Assembly: GCF_051014445.1 (NCBI RefSeq) | Contig: NC_135141.1 | Coordinates: 7,812,001 to 7,876,000 of the forward strand | Reading direction: 5' to 3' | Origin: Colletes latitarsis | Lineage: Eukaryota > Arthropoda > Insecta > Hymenoptera > Colletidae | DNA: 64,000 bases | Part shown: piece by piece, positions 23,474-35,019 of the stretch | Position numbering within the stretch: the first letter of the stretch is position 1 | Layout: each line of letters opens with the position of its first letter | Notes under the pieces: model-generated | What the model was told of the DNA's origin: nothing | What the model saw: the letters and a program-made list of their open reading frames with translations, nothing else | The model's database searches: none | Made by a program: the position numbers and the translations under genes

Positions 23474-23512
23474 CTCGTATGTACATTAATCAAAAATTAA
23501 TGTATCTACGAG
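23474..23512 (+). repeat. 39-base near-perfect hairpin in the TIR element
   Basis: CTCGTATGTACATTAAT, a CAAAA loop, then ATTAATGTATCTACGAG: 15 of 17 positions pair. It lies in the AT-rich interior next to another short stem (GAGACCAC/GTGGTCTC, 23601-23625). Role unknown. Confidence 0.6.
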
Positions 23513-23937
23513 CTCTTTTTTCATTACATTAGTTTAAACATTTCAATATTGCACATTGCATAATTAAATAACAATTTTATACATTTCCCTCCTGATGGAA
23601 GAGACCACCACTTTCCCGTGGTCTCCATTGAACGGTATCGTGCACGTTATTAATTTTTATGGATCGATACAATCATTTTTTTATGCAAAATTAAGCCAAA
23701 TCAAACATATAATATTAAATTCGTCATAACAAATTGATACGGTTAACTCAAAATATATCGAGGAAAATCATTATTAATTAATTTCCGCAACTATTAATTC
23801 TACTTTTTTGTTTATGATATAAAAATAAGAACTCTTCTTATTGAAAAATGCCACAACGTGCACGATACTGGCAAAGAGTGGACTCTCATTTTAATTTATT
23901 AATTTTCAATCTTAAAGAATTTTGATTTTGAAAAATC

Positions 23938-24396
23938 GTATTAATAATATGCATATGTACGCTCATACATGGGTATAATAAAAAAAAATTTCTTTTTTTT
24001 CAATAATTAAAATATGATCAGGAGGTCTTAAAACGTATATTTCCGTAAAATAAATTTTACAAAATTTTTTTTCCATTATGGATACTTTGCTTATGTCTGC
24101 CTACATAGGCCGGAAAATAAAAATGCCTGGGCAGTCGAGAATCACGGCTCGAGATTCCAAATCGTATGCCGTAGACGGGAGGTCGGATTTCAGTTGTTAA
24201 GAGCGAGAAGGCAAATGTAAGCCTTTCTCTCTCGACTCCCACGAGGCGGACCGAAATTACTTCGGGCAGCTTCGGAATAATCGAGAAAGAGGGCATGTGT
24301 CAGTCTGCCTTTGTCGACTCTCCGAAACTCCACGAGCTCACGTACGCGTGATCTAGCACAGTGTGAGAAAGCACCTCCGGTGCTTTTCTGGCATCT
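23938..24396 (-). repeat. Right terminal inverted repeat
   Basis: Reverse complement of the left repeat 20627-21084, ending CTGGCATCT. It has more A in its homopolymer runs than the left copy and a few substitutions, so the two arms have diverged slightly since the element formed. Confidence 0.88.
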
Positions 24397-25287
24397 CTGG
24401 GATAGATCGGAGTCATGCCCGCATCTGGTTCATGATATTGCCTTTATCGCATACTTGTTGGCCAGATCCAGTGTTTGTACTGCTTTGAATCACGCAGTAA
24501 TGTGGTACCACAGTGAAACAGTCAATTAGACCTGGTTTCGATGAATATTTTACATTATAACACCGGTTAGGTCTGGGTTAGGTCTTGGTTATGCCCGCAT
24601 CTGGCTCATGATTTCGACTTTTTCGCATACTTGTTGGACAGATCCAGTGTTTGTTCTGGTTTGAATCACGTAGTAATGTGGTACCACACTGAAACATACA
24701 ATTAAACCTGGTTTCGATCAATATTTTCAAGGATAACACCGGTTAGGTCTGGGTTATGGCTGCATCTGGCTCAAGATTTTGCCTTTTTCGCATACTTGTT
24801 GGCCAGATCTTGGATTTCTTCTGGTATCAATCACATAATAATGTGGTACCACACTGAAACCGGCAATTGAGACTGGTTTCAATCGATATTTTAGAGGATA
24901 ACACTGGTTAGGTTTGGGGTAGGTCGGGGTCATGCCCGCATCTGGCTCATGATTTTGCCTTTATCGCATTCTTGTTGGCCAGATCCAGGGTTTGTTCTGG
25001 TTTGAATCACGTAGTAATGTGGGTACCACACTGAAACATTCAATTTAACCTGGTATCGATCAATTTTTTAGAGGATAACACTGGTTAGGTCTGGGGTAAG
25101 TCAGGTTCATGCCCGCATCTGGCTCATGATTTTCCTTTATCGCATACTTGTTGGCCAGATCCTGGATTTCTTCTGGCTTGTATCACGTAGTAATGTTCTA
25201 CCACACTGAAACATTCAACTAAACCTGGATTCAATCAATATTTTGGAGGATAACACTGGATAGGTCTGGGTTAGGTCTGGGTTATGC
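24397..25287 (+). repeat. Satellite array D, about 5 monomers
   Basis: Satellite between the first TIR element copy and the second LINE stub. It contains the junction between the two copies of the 5,892-bp duplication (24557). No gene is seen. Confidence 0.95.
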
Positions 25288-25808
25288 CGCTCCCCGTGGC
25301 AGGGGGAGCTCGAAGGGGTCGGTGATGGTGTTTGTGGTGTAAGGTGAGGGACTTAATCCCCTCATTCCCCCTCGCACCCAGCCCATCACCGGACCTGGGG
25401 CCCGTGGCAGGGGCCCCGCCCATCGGGGGCGGCAGTTTTAGCCGGCCCCGCAGACGTGGTCGCGATCGGGTGGGGTCCTAGTCGCGGCTAGTAGCAACGG
25501 CACGAGGGGGGGCGACGTCACGTGTGACCGCGCGGCGTCGCCGGGGAGCAATCAGATTAGTTTGCCCCCCATGGGGGGAGGAGGTACTGTCCTCCCCCGG
25601 GAAGGGCCCGTAATAGGGCGTTGCGCCAACGGGGAGAGTCACGGTAGTGTCGCTAGTTTGGTTCCCGTGACTCTCCCCAGATAAAGGGCGCAGGCGGTCA
25701 CCGTGGTGTTTTAGCCGGTAAGAGTCCGGCACTACCCCGGCCTCCCCCGCCCAGGGAGCCGGGGTGTCCATGAGGATTTCACCACGTTAAAAAAAAAAAA
25801 AAAAAAAA
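25288..25808 (+). mobile_element. LINE 3'-UTR stub, second tandem copy
   Basis: Copy of 19396-19916 at +5,892, including the 20-base poly(A) and the hairpin (25631-25678). It exists here through segmental duplication, not a second retrotransposition, since its flanks are also copied. Confidence 0.92.
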
Positions 25809-26518
25809 GGTCTGGGTTATGACCGCATCTGGCTCAAGATTTTGCCTTTATCGCATACTTGTTGGCTAGATCCTGGATTTTTTCTGGTTTGAATCATGTA
25901 GTAATGTGGTACCACACTGAAACATTCAATTAAAACTGGTTTCGATGAATATTTTAGTGGATAACACCGGTCAGGTCTGGGATAGCACGGGGTTATGCCC
26001 GCATCTGGCACTTGATATTGCCTTTTTAGCATTCTTGTTGGCCAGATCCTGGATTTTTTCTGGTTTGAATCATGTAGTAATGTGGTACCACACTGAAACA
26101 TTCAATTAAACCTGGTTTCGATGAATATTTTAGTGGATAACACCGGTCAGGTCTGGGATAGCACGACGTTATGCCCGCATCTGGCACATGATATTGCCTT
26201 TTTAGCATTCTTGTTGGCCAGATCCTGAGTTTTTACTGGTTTGAATCACGTAGTAATGTGGTGCCACACTGAAACAGTTAATATAGCCTGGTTTCGATGA
26301 ATATTTTAGAGTATAACACCCGTTAGGTCTGGGTTAGGTTTGGGGTATGCCCGCGTCTGGCTCATGATTTTGCCTTTTTCGCATACTTGTTGGCCAGATC
26401 CTGGGTTTTTTCTGGTTTGAATCAGGTAGTAATGTGGTACCACAGTGAAACAGTCAATTAAACCTGGTTTCGATGGACATTTTAGAGTATAACAACGGTT
26501 AGGTCTGGGTTAGGTCAT
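25809..26518 (+). repeat. Satellite array E, about 4 monomers
   Basis: Copy of array C (19917-20626) within the 5,892-bp duplication. No gene is seen. Confidence 0.95.
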
Positions 26519-29500
26519 AGATGCCAGATTCAGCACCCGGTGCGATACTCACACATGGCAGATCACGCGTACGGGAGCTCGTGGAGTTTCGGAAAGTCGA
26601 CAAAGGCAAACTGACACATGCCCTCTTTCTCGATTATTTCGAAGCTGCCCGAAGTAATTTCGGTCCGCCTCGTGGGAGTCGAGAGAGAAAGGCTCACATT
26701 TGTCTTCTCGCTCTTAACAACTGAAATCCGACCTCGCGTCTACGGCATACGATTTGGAATCTCGAGCCGCGATTTTCGACTGCCCAGGCATTTTTATTTT
26801 CCGACCTATGTAGGCGCACATAAGCAATGTACCCATAATGGAAAAAAAATTTTGCAAAATTTATTTTACGGAAATACACGTTTTAAGACCCCCTGATCAT
26901 ATTTTAATTATTGAAAAAAAAGAAATTTTTTGTTATTATTCCTATGTATGAGCGTACATATGTATATTATTAATACAATTGAGTATAAATGGCTGAATGA
27001 ATTTAAATGGAACTTTACATTTAAGTTTTATGTTCTCATTTCAAAGTCCGATTAGTCTTTGACTATAATCAGCCCATGGATAATAATGATTATATCTCTT
27101 GTTTCATAGTTGTTCCGATACATAGGCGTAATTTATAAAAGATCTTTTAAATGTTTCATATAAATCTTGGGAAGAATTCAATTTTATGTAAGAAAAATTA
27201 AATAAACTTTTTCTTTATCTTCTCTAGAAAAGAAAAACTTAAATGAAATCTTATACATTATATGCTTACTTAAATCGCATTGAAAACGAATACCGCAAAT
27301 GTTTTAGAATAATGTGCAAAATGGTTTTACTCGCAAAGGGTTAATTGAGAAAAAATGCTTGGTAATTAAAAACAGCAGTAAGCAACTTAACCGGCTGGGA
27401 TTTTCGCTAAAACAAATTGAAAACTCGATTCTAATAAGGGAAAGTTGAAATGGTACCCGATTTTGGGTTAAGTTTTACTGCAAGATATTATTAAAGTTAT
27501 TATAGCTACTTATCTTCAAAAATAGAACCAAATTCACTAATAAGTAGTATGGTGTGAATGATGGGGTGTTTGGCTGTAAGTTCGAGCTTCTTTTGCTCTG
27601 CAGGATCGAACCCTGCTAAAAGAAATCTTTTTTTTTTTAATTATATTTTAATCGTACACTAAATGCGACATTATATTTTTGTCTGATCTTCGAATATTTT
27701 TTTTTAAAGTTGAATTTACCAATTACATTTGTTACGTATGCCGAACGTTTCGTTCCCCAATTTTTCTGTACCACTTGCGTGCATTAGGAAAACGCCCTGC
27801 TACTTATCTACCCTTTGGAATGTAGAGTCAGTTCTCACGAGATACAGCTGCTCGGTGACTAACGCAATTCGGAGATTACCAAATATGGTAATGTCTAACG
27901 TGCATTTCAATCCTCCCCCACGGATTTTTGGGTATATAAACCCCTTGATTTTCTTACTCGGGGGATCATAATCGTACCGTCACGTTAGAGTCAACGTCAC
28001 GTCTCTTGTCACGCGTATACGATTTGATAGTCAGTTGTATCTTGCGAGATCGGGCTACCGTACCCTTTCGTATCAAACCATATAGAATCCGTGAACCGGC
28101 ATAAATTCTATTGCGGCTTTTATTTCCAACTGACATACCCCCGCATCGCCAGTGCGTCAACACCGTGCAAGGTCATTTTAGGTAAATATAATCATTCTTT
28201 GATCGCGACATAAGATACACGAAACACTTGTATTTTATTTGTTGATTTAAGAATATATCTACTTTTATTATCAAATCAGAGTTATCCAACTTCTTTAACC
28301 CATAATTATATAAAGCGATTATTATTAGTTAAACGTTTCCATAATAATATAACCTTACCGCTCGGGTTATATTATACTTAATAATTCATAGTTACGAGTT
28401 GAATTAACACATCCCCAAATCCAAATACAACCTCTTACAACCTAGTGGCTCCTCGATTACGCATCGAGTTCGTCCACGCAATCTATTACCATCCCAGCGG
28501 CTCCCCGATTACGCATCAGGTTCGTCCGCATCCTACAGCTCCCTGATTCCGCATCGAGTTCGTCTGCGTTTCTTCCAACCACCTAGCAGCTCCCCGATTT
28601 CGCATTGGGTTCGTCTGCGTCGTTATCAACAATCCTAGTGACTCCCCGATTTCGCATCGGGTTCGTTCACGACGTTTCACCCTCCTACGGCTCCCTGGTT
28701 TCGTACCAGGTTCGTCCGTACGTGACTCCATCCCAGAGGCTCCCTGATTTCGCGTCAGGTTCGTCCTCGTTATCAACTATCCTAGCGGCTCCCCGATTTT
28801 GCATCGGGTTCGTCCGTGTACCTAACTAACAAATTGATACCATATTCCATACTCTCTCTCGCACTCGCCAGCCACGCGCGCTGCACGGCCCTGGCTCGTA
28901 ACACATTTATCATGTGTTATTTTCAATATATGAAGTACATGAATCTAGATGGTATTTCTCGTAAAAACAGTCTAAACATAACAATTTTAAACACCACGTA
29001 CATCTAATGAAAATTCTGTTTTCACAGAAATTACAAAATTTTGTATTTAACTCTGATGGAAAGGTCGCTTCATTTACATTGATATAATGTGAATGATTTT
29101 CGGATTTCGATTTACTTGTACCTCGTACTTTTTACCTTATACTTCAGATAAAAAGGGATATAACTGGCTAAAACAGTTTTATGATAGTACCTGCTAACTC
29201 ATGTTACTGTTCTAAAATGAAACGCTATGTTTTGTACCTTTAAAAATATTCGACTATGTCCTTTTCAAATTTAAAATCCAACCTATACTTTGTATCATAC
29301 TGACAAACGGGATCACTATTCCTTTGTTTTTAAACGGTTTGATGGTGGGGATCTCGTGACTATTGCTCGTATGTACATTAATCAAAAATTAATGTATCTA
29401 CGAGCTCTTTTTTCATTACATTAGTTTAAACATTTCAATATTGCACATTGCATAATTAAATAACAATTTTATACATTTCCCTCCTGATGGAAGAGACCAC

Positions 29501-30288
29501 CACTTTCCCGTGGTCTCCATTGAACGGTATCGTGCACGTTATTAATTTTTATGGATCGATACAATCATTTTTTTATGCAAAATTAAGCCAAATCAAACAT
29601 ATAATATTAAATTCGTCATAACAAATTGATACGGTTAACTCAAAATATATCGAGGAAAATCATTATTAATTAATTTCCGCAACTATTAATTCTACTTTTT
29701 TGTTTATGATATAAAAATAAGAACTCTTCTTATTGAAAAATGCCACAACGTGCACGATACTGGCAAAGAGTGGACTCTCATTTTAATTTATTAATTTTCA
29801 ATCTTAAAGAATTTTGATTTTGAAAAATCGTATTAATAATATGCATATGTACGCTCATACATGGGTATAATAAAAAAAAATTTCTTTTTTTTCAATAATT
29901 AAAATATGATCAGGAGGTCTTAAAACGTATATTTCCGTAAAATAAATTTTACAAAATTTTTTTTCCATTATGGATACTTTGCTTATGTCTGCCTACATAG
30001 GCCGGAAAATAAAAATGCCTGGGCAGTCGAGAATCACGGCTCGAGATTCCAAATCGTATGCCGTAGACGGGAGGTCGGATTTCAGTTGTTAAGAGCGAGA
30101 AGGCAAATGTAAGCCTTTCTCTCTCGACTCCCACGAGGCGGACCGAAATTACTTCGGGCAGCTTCGGAATAATCGAGAAAGAGGGCATGTGTCAGTCTGC
30201 CTTTGTCGACTCTCCGAAACTCCACGAGCTCACGTACGCGTGATCTAGCACAGTGTGAGAAAGCACCTCCGGTGCTTTTCTGGCATCT
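26519..30288. mobile_element. TIR DNA element, second tandem copy
   Basis: Copy of 20627-24396 at +5,892 with inverted repeats at 26519-26976 and 29830-30288, minisatellite at 28444-28818 and hairpin at 29366-29404. No difference from the first copy was found where compared. It arrived by segmental duplication. Confidence 0.85.
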
Positions 30289-33200
30289 CTGGGATAGATC
30301 GGAGTCATGCCCGCATCTGGTTCATGATATTGCCTTTATCGCATACTTGTTGGCCAGATCCAGTGTTTGTACTGCTTTGAATCACGCAGTAATGTGGTAC
30401 CACAGTGAAACAGTCAATTAGACCTGGTTTCGATGAATATTTTACATTATAACACCGGTTAGGTCTGGGTTAGGTCTGGGGTATGCCCGCATCTGGCTCA
30501 TGATTTTGCATTTTTCGCATACTTGTTGGCCAGACCCTGGATTTCTTGTAGTTTGAATCACGTAGTAATGTGATACCACACTGAAACATTCCATTAAACA
30601 TGGTTTCGATCAATATTTTAGAGGATAACACCGGTTAGGTCTGGGGTATACGCGAATCTGGCTCATACTTTCGACTTTTCGCATACATGTTGGCCACATC
30701 CTGGATTTTTTCTGATTTGAATCACGTAATAATGTGGTGCCACACTGAAACATTCAATTAGACCTGGTTTCGATCAATATTTTAGAGGATTACACCGGTT
30801 AGGTCTGGGTTCTGCCCGCATCTGGCTCATGATATTGCCTTTCACGCATACTTTTTGGCCAGAATCACGGTTTTTTCTGGTTTGAATCATGTAGTAATGT
30901 GGTACCACAGTGAAACAGTCATTTAGACCTGGTTTCGATGAATATTTTAGAGTATAACACCTGTTAGGTCTGGATTAGGTCTGGGGATTGCCCGCATCTG
31001 ACTCATGATTTTGCCTCTTCCGCACACTTCTTCGCCAGATCCTGGGTTTTTTCTGGTTTGAATCAGGTAGTAATGTGGTACCACAGTGAAACTGTCAATT
31101 AAACCTGGTCTCGATGAACATTTTAGAGTATAACACCGGTATGGTCTGGGTTAGATCTGGGTTATGCCCGCATCTGGCTCATGATATTGCCTTTTTCGCA
31201 TACTTGTTGGCCAAATCCTGGGTTTTTTCTGGTTTGAATCAAGTAGTAATGTGGTACCACAGTGAAACATTCAATCAAACCTGGTTTCGATTAATATTTT
31301 AGAGGATAACACCGGTTATGTCTGGCTTAGCTCTGGGGTATGCGCGTATCTGGCTCATACTTCCGCCTTTTGCGCATACATGATGGTCAGATCCACGGTT
31401 TGTTCTGGTTTGAATCACGAAGTAATGTGGTACCACACTGAAACAGGCAATTAAACCTGGCTTCGATGAATATGTTGGAGTATAACACCGGTTAGGCCTG
31501 GGTTAGGTCTGGGGAATGCCCGCATCTGGCTCATGATTTTGCCCCTTTCCCATACTTGTTGGCCAGATCCTGGATTTTTTCTAGTTTGAATCACATAGTA
31601 ATGTGATACCACACTGAAACATTCAATTAAACCTGGTTTCGATCAATATTTTAGAGGATAACACCGGTTAGGTCTGGGTTAGGTCTGGGGTATGCGCGGA
31701 TCTGGCTCATACATTCGACTTTTCGCATACATTTGGCCAGATCCTAGGTTTTTTCTGGTTTGAATCAAGCAGTAATGTGATACCACAGTGAAACATTCAA
31801 TCAAACCTGGTTTCGATCAATATTTTAGAGGATAACACCGGTCAGGTCTGGGTTAGGTCTGGGGTATGCGCGTATCTGGCTCATACTTCCGCCTTTTGCG
31901 CATACATGATGGTTAGATCCACGGTTTGTTCTGCTTTGAATCACGAAGTAATGTGGTACCACACTGAAACAGGCAATTAAAATTGTTTCCAATCAATATT
32001 TTAGAGGATAACACAGGTTAGGTCTGGGGTACACCGGGGACATACCCGCATCTGGCTCATGATGTTGCGTTTATCGCATACTTGTTGGCCAGATCCTTGG
32101 TTTTTCCTGGTTTGAATCATGTAGTAATGTGATACCACACTGGAACGTTCAATTAAACCTGGTTCCGATCAATGTATTAGAGGATAACACCGGTTATGTC
32201 AGGGTTAGGACTGGGGTATGCCCGCATCTGGCTCATGATTTTGCCCGTTTCGCATACTTGTTGGCCAGATCCTGGATTTTTTCTAGTTTGTATCACGTAG
32301 AAATGTGATACCACACTGAAACACTCTATTAAACCTGGTTTCGATCAATATTTTAGAGGATAACACCGGTTTGGTCTGGGTTAGGTCTGGCGAATGCGCG
32401 AATCTGGCTCATACTTTCGACTTTTCGCACACTTGCGGCCAGATCCTGGGTTTTTTCTGGTTTGAATCAAGTAGTAATGTGGTACCACAGTGAAACATTC
32501 AATCAAACCTGGTTTCGATTAATATTTTAGAGGATAACACCGGTTAGGTCTGGCTTAGCTCTGGGGTATGCGCGTATCTGGCTCATACTTCCGCCTTTTG
32601 CGCATACATGATGGTTAGATCCACGGTTTGTTCTGGTTTGAATCACGAAGTAATGTGGTACCACACTGAAACAGGCAATTAAAAATGTTTCCAATCAATG
32701 TTTTAGAGGATAACACAGGTTAGGTCTGGGGTACACCGGGGACATACCCGCATCTGGCTCATGATGTTGCGTTTATCGCATACTTGTTGGCCAGATCCTT
32801 GGTTTTTCCTGGTTTGAATCATGTAGTAATGTGATACCACACTGGAACGTTCAATTAAACCTGGTTCCGATCAATGTATTAGAGGATAACACCGGTTATG
32901 TCAGGGTTAGGACTGGGGTATGCCCGCATCTGGCTCATGATTTTGCCCTTTTCGCATACTTGTTGGCCAGATCCTGGATTTTTTCTAGTTTGTATCACGT
33001 AGAAATGTGATACCACACTGAAACACTCTATTAAACCTGGTTTCGATCAATATTTTAGAGGATAACACCGGTTTGGTCTGGGTTAGGTCTGGCGAATGCG
33101 CGAATCTGGCTCATACTTTCGACTTTTCGCACACTTGTGGCCATATCCTCGGTTTGTTCTGGTTTGAATCACGTAGTAATGTGGTGCCTCACAGAAACAG

Positions 33201-34278
33201 TCAACTAAACCTGGTCTCATTCAATATATTAGAGGATAACACCGGTTAGGTCTGGGTTAGGTCTGGGGTATGCGCGTATCTGGCTCATGATATTGCCATT
33301 TTAGCATTCTCCTTGGCCAGATCCTCGGTTTTTTCTCGTTTGAATCACGTAGTAATGTGGTACCACACAGAAACAGTCAATTAGACCAGGTGTCGATGAA
33401 TATTTTAGAGTATAACACCAGTTAGGTCTGGGTAAGGTCTGGGACATGCCCGCATCTGGCTCATGATGTTGCGTTTATCGCATACTTGTTGGCCAGATCC
33501 TTGGTTTTTTCTGGTTTGAATCATGTAGTAATGGGGTACCACACTGAATCAGCCAATTAATCCTGGATTCGATGAATATTTTAGAGTGTAACTCCGGTTA
33601 GGCCTGGTTTAGGTCAGGGTTATGCCCGCATCTTGCTCATGATATTGCCTTGTTCGCATACTTGTTGGCCTGATCCCGGATTTTTTCAGGTTTGTATCAC
33701 GTAGGAATGTGGTACCACACTGAAACATTCCATTAAACCTGGTTTCGATCAATATTTTAGAGGATAACACCGGTTAGGTCTGCGATAGCACGGGGTTATG
33801 CCCGCATCTGGCTCATGATATTGCCATTTTAGCATTCTCCTTGGCCAGATCCTCGGTTTTTTCTCGTTTGAATCACGTAGTAATGTGGTACCACACAGAA
33901 ACAGTCAATTAGACCTGGTTTCGATGAATATTTTAGAGTATAACACCAGTTAGGTCTGGGTAAGGTCTGGGGTATGCCCGCATCTGGCTCATGATTTTGC
34001 CCTTCTCGCATACTTGTTGGCCAGATCCTGGATTTTTTCTAGTTTGTAGCACGTAGTAATGTGGTACCACACTGAAACATTCAATTAAACCTGGTTTCGA
34101 TCAATATTTTAGAGGATAGCACCGGTTAGGTCTGGGTTAGGTCTGGGGTATGCGCGCATCTGGCTCATACTTTCGACTTTTCGCACACTTGTTGGCCACA
34201 TCCTCGGCTTGTTCTGGTTTGAATCACGTGGTAATGTGGTACCACACAGAAACAGTCAATTAAACCTGGTCTGGGTTA
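30289..34278 (+). repeat. Satellite array F, about 23 monomers
   Basis: Standard satellite in the same orientation. It includes the 702-bp duplication 31740-33143 and ends at the truncated LTR, where the monomer reads AACCTGGTCTGGGTTA, an abnormal join of two monomer parts that suggests a deletion at the LTR junction. No gene is seen. Confidence 0.95.
31740..33143 (+). repeat. Two tandem copies of a 702-bp (four-monomer) unit
   Basis: Private variants such as CATACATGATGGTTAGATCC, GGGGTACACCGGGGACATAC and GGTCTGGCGAATGCGCGAAT recur with a 702-bp offset (31901 to 32603). 702 is four 176-bp monomers less two bases. Confidence 0.8.
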
Positions 34279-34480
34279 TATTATTTTCGGCATCCGTTCT
34301 CGTCTCGACCTTTTCCCGACTGTTTATCGATATCGGCCCCTTTCTCAGATGGCCGCGCTTTTGCCCGTTGCGATGACAAAACGCCTATTTGTTTCGCGGC
34401 GAGCATCAGCCCGGTCGCACCGCATACCCGGGCACTTACCGGTGCACCCTGAAGTGCACCCTGCTTCTCCCCTTCCCACA
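34279..34480 (-). repeat. 3' LTR of the gypsy element, truncated
   Basis: Matches 39049-39250 of the complete LTR with four substitutions. The remaining 169 bases that should lie to the left are absent and satellite starts directly at 34278. Confidence 0.9.
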
Positions 34481-34495
34481 CTCGGCCATCCTGCT

Positions 34496-35016
34496 CTAGC
34501 ATCTGTCCTCAGATGCTGCGTCTTCAGGAGCGCTTTCTTCGCTGCTCATGTCGTGGTCCGCTTGAGCCCACGGCTTCACGTAGTCTGCTACAGTAGTTGT
34601 CTGTCTCGGCCTTTCTTGATCTCCAACCTTTTCGACCACATATCGCGATTATTTCGCAACGTTTTTATGATTCGATAGGGACCTAGATATTTCGCCGTCA
34701 ATTTCATACCAGGTCCCGTTTGTGTTCGCTTGATCGCTACTAATTAGTTGTCACGATAGGCCCGTGCTTCCTTCCTCTTTTTGTTGTACGTCTTCTGATT
34801 TTCCCTTTGAACCTTCGCGATATTTTCCCTGGCTTCCACTCTTTCCTCATCCCGTTTCTCCTCAAACATCACCGCCCACTCCTGCTCCAACATTTCTCTA
34901 ATTGGTACATCGTCTCTTGATCGCATCCGTGTTCCAAAGAACAATTGAAACGGCGTTGTATTTATGCTTCGGTGATGTGTTGCGTTGATATATTTCTGCA
35001 CCGCTTCTAAATATCT
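34496..35016 (-). pseudogene. C-terminal integrase part of the gypsy pol, decayed
   Basis: Downstream continuation of the gag-pol frame. After the TGA at 35017-35019 (probably a former Trp codon in PEE-W-YRYLEAVQ), the same frame goes on with YRYLEAVQKYINATHHRS and TPFQLFFGTRMR, and is stopped again by TAA at 34744-34746. It continues as LVAIKRTQTGPG and KYLGPYRI, the chromodomain-proximal GPY/F-type module of gypsy integrases. A frameshift near 34641-34660 is needed to read YVVEKVGDQ, then ADYVKPWAQADHD, and the natural stop at 34496-34498. Two stops and one shift make the integrase end non-functional. Confidence 0.85.
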
Positions 35017-35019
35017 GTA

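Larger units (their letters stand above)
20627..24396. mobile_element. Non-autonomous DNA element with long terminal inverted repeats, copy 1
   Basis: A 3.77-kb AT-rich insert that begins AGATGCCAG and ends CTGGCATCT, with inverted repeats of about 459 bp at its ends. No frame longer than about 97 codons and no transposase motif is visible. The interior holds a TATA-like site, a hairpin minisatellite and further short inverted repeats. Flanks rejoin into uninterrupted satellite (TTAGGTC plus TGGGATAG), leaving at most a 2-bp TC duplication, so I cannot assign a superfamily. A fold-back or MITE-like derivative of an unseen autonomous element is the best description. Confidence 0.82.
18665..24556 (+). 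repeat. 5,892-bp tandem duplication, copy 1
   Basis: A segment containing satellite, the LINE stub, satellite again and the TIR element is repeated immediately downstream with an offset of exactly 5,892 bp. No difference was found in the stretches compared, including the 20-base poly(A). The outer breakpoints lie in or beside the shared ATAACACCGGTTAGGTCTGG of a monomer, as expected for unequal exchange between cassettes. Confidence 0.9.
24557..30448 (+). repeat. 5,892-bp tandem duplication, copy 2
   Basis: Second copy of 18665-24556. It ends where the satellite reads GGTTAGGTCTGGGTTAGG and continues with a monomer type (GGGGTATGCCCGC) different from that at the start of copy 2 (TTGGTTATGCCCGC). 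Confidence 0.9.

Noticed and set aside
34496..34744. Envelope gene of an errantivirus between pol and the 3' LTR
   Set aside because: The 250 bases hold only the integrase end; there is no room for, or trace of, an env frame.
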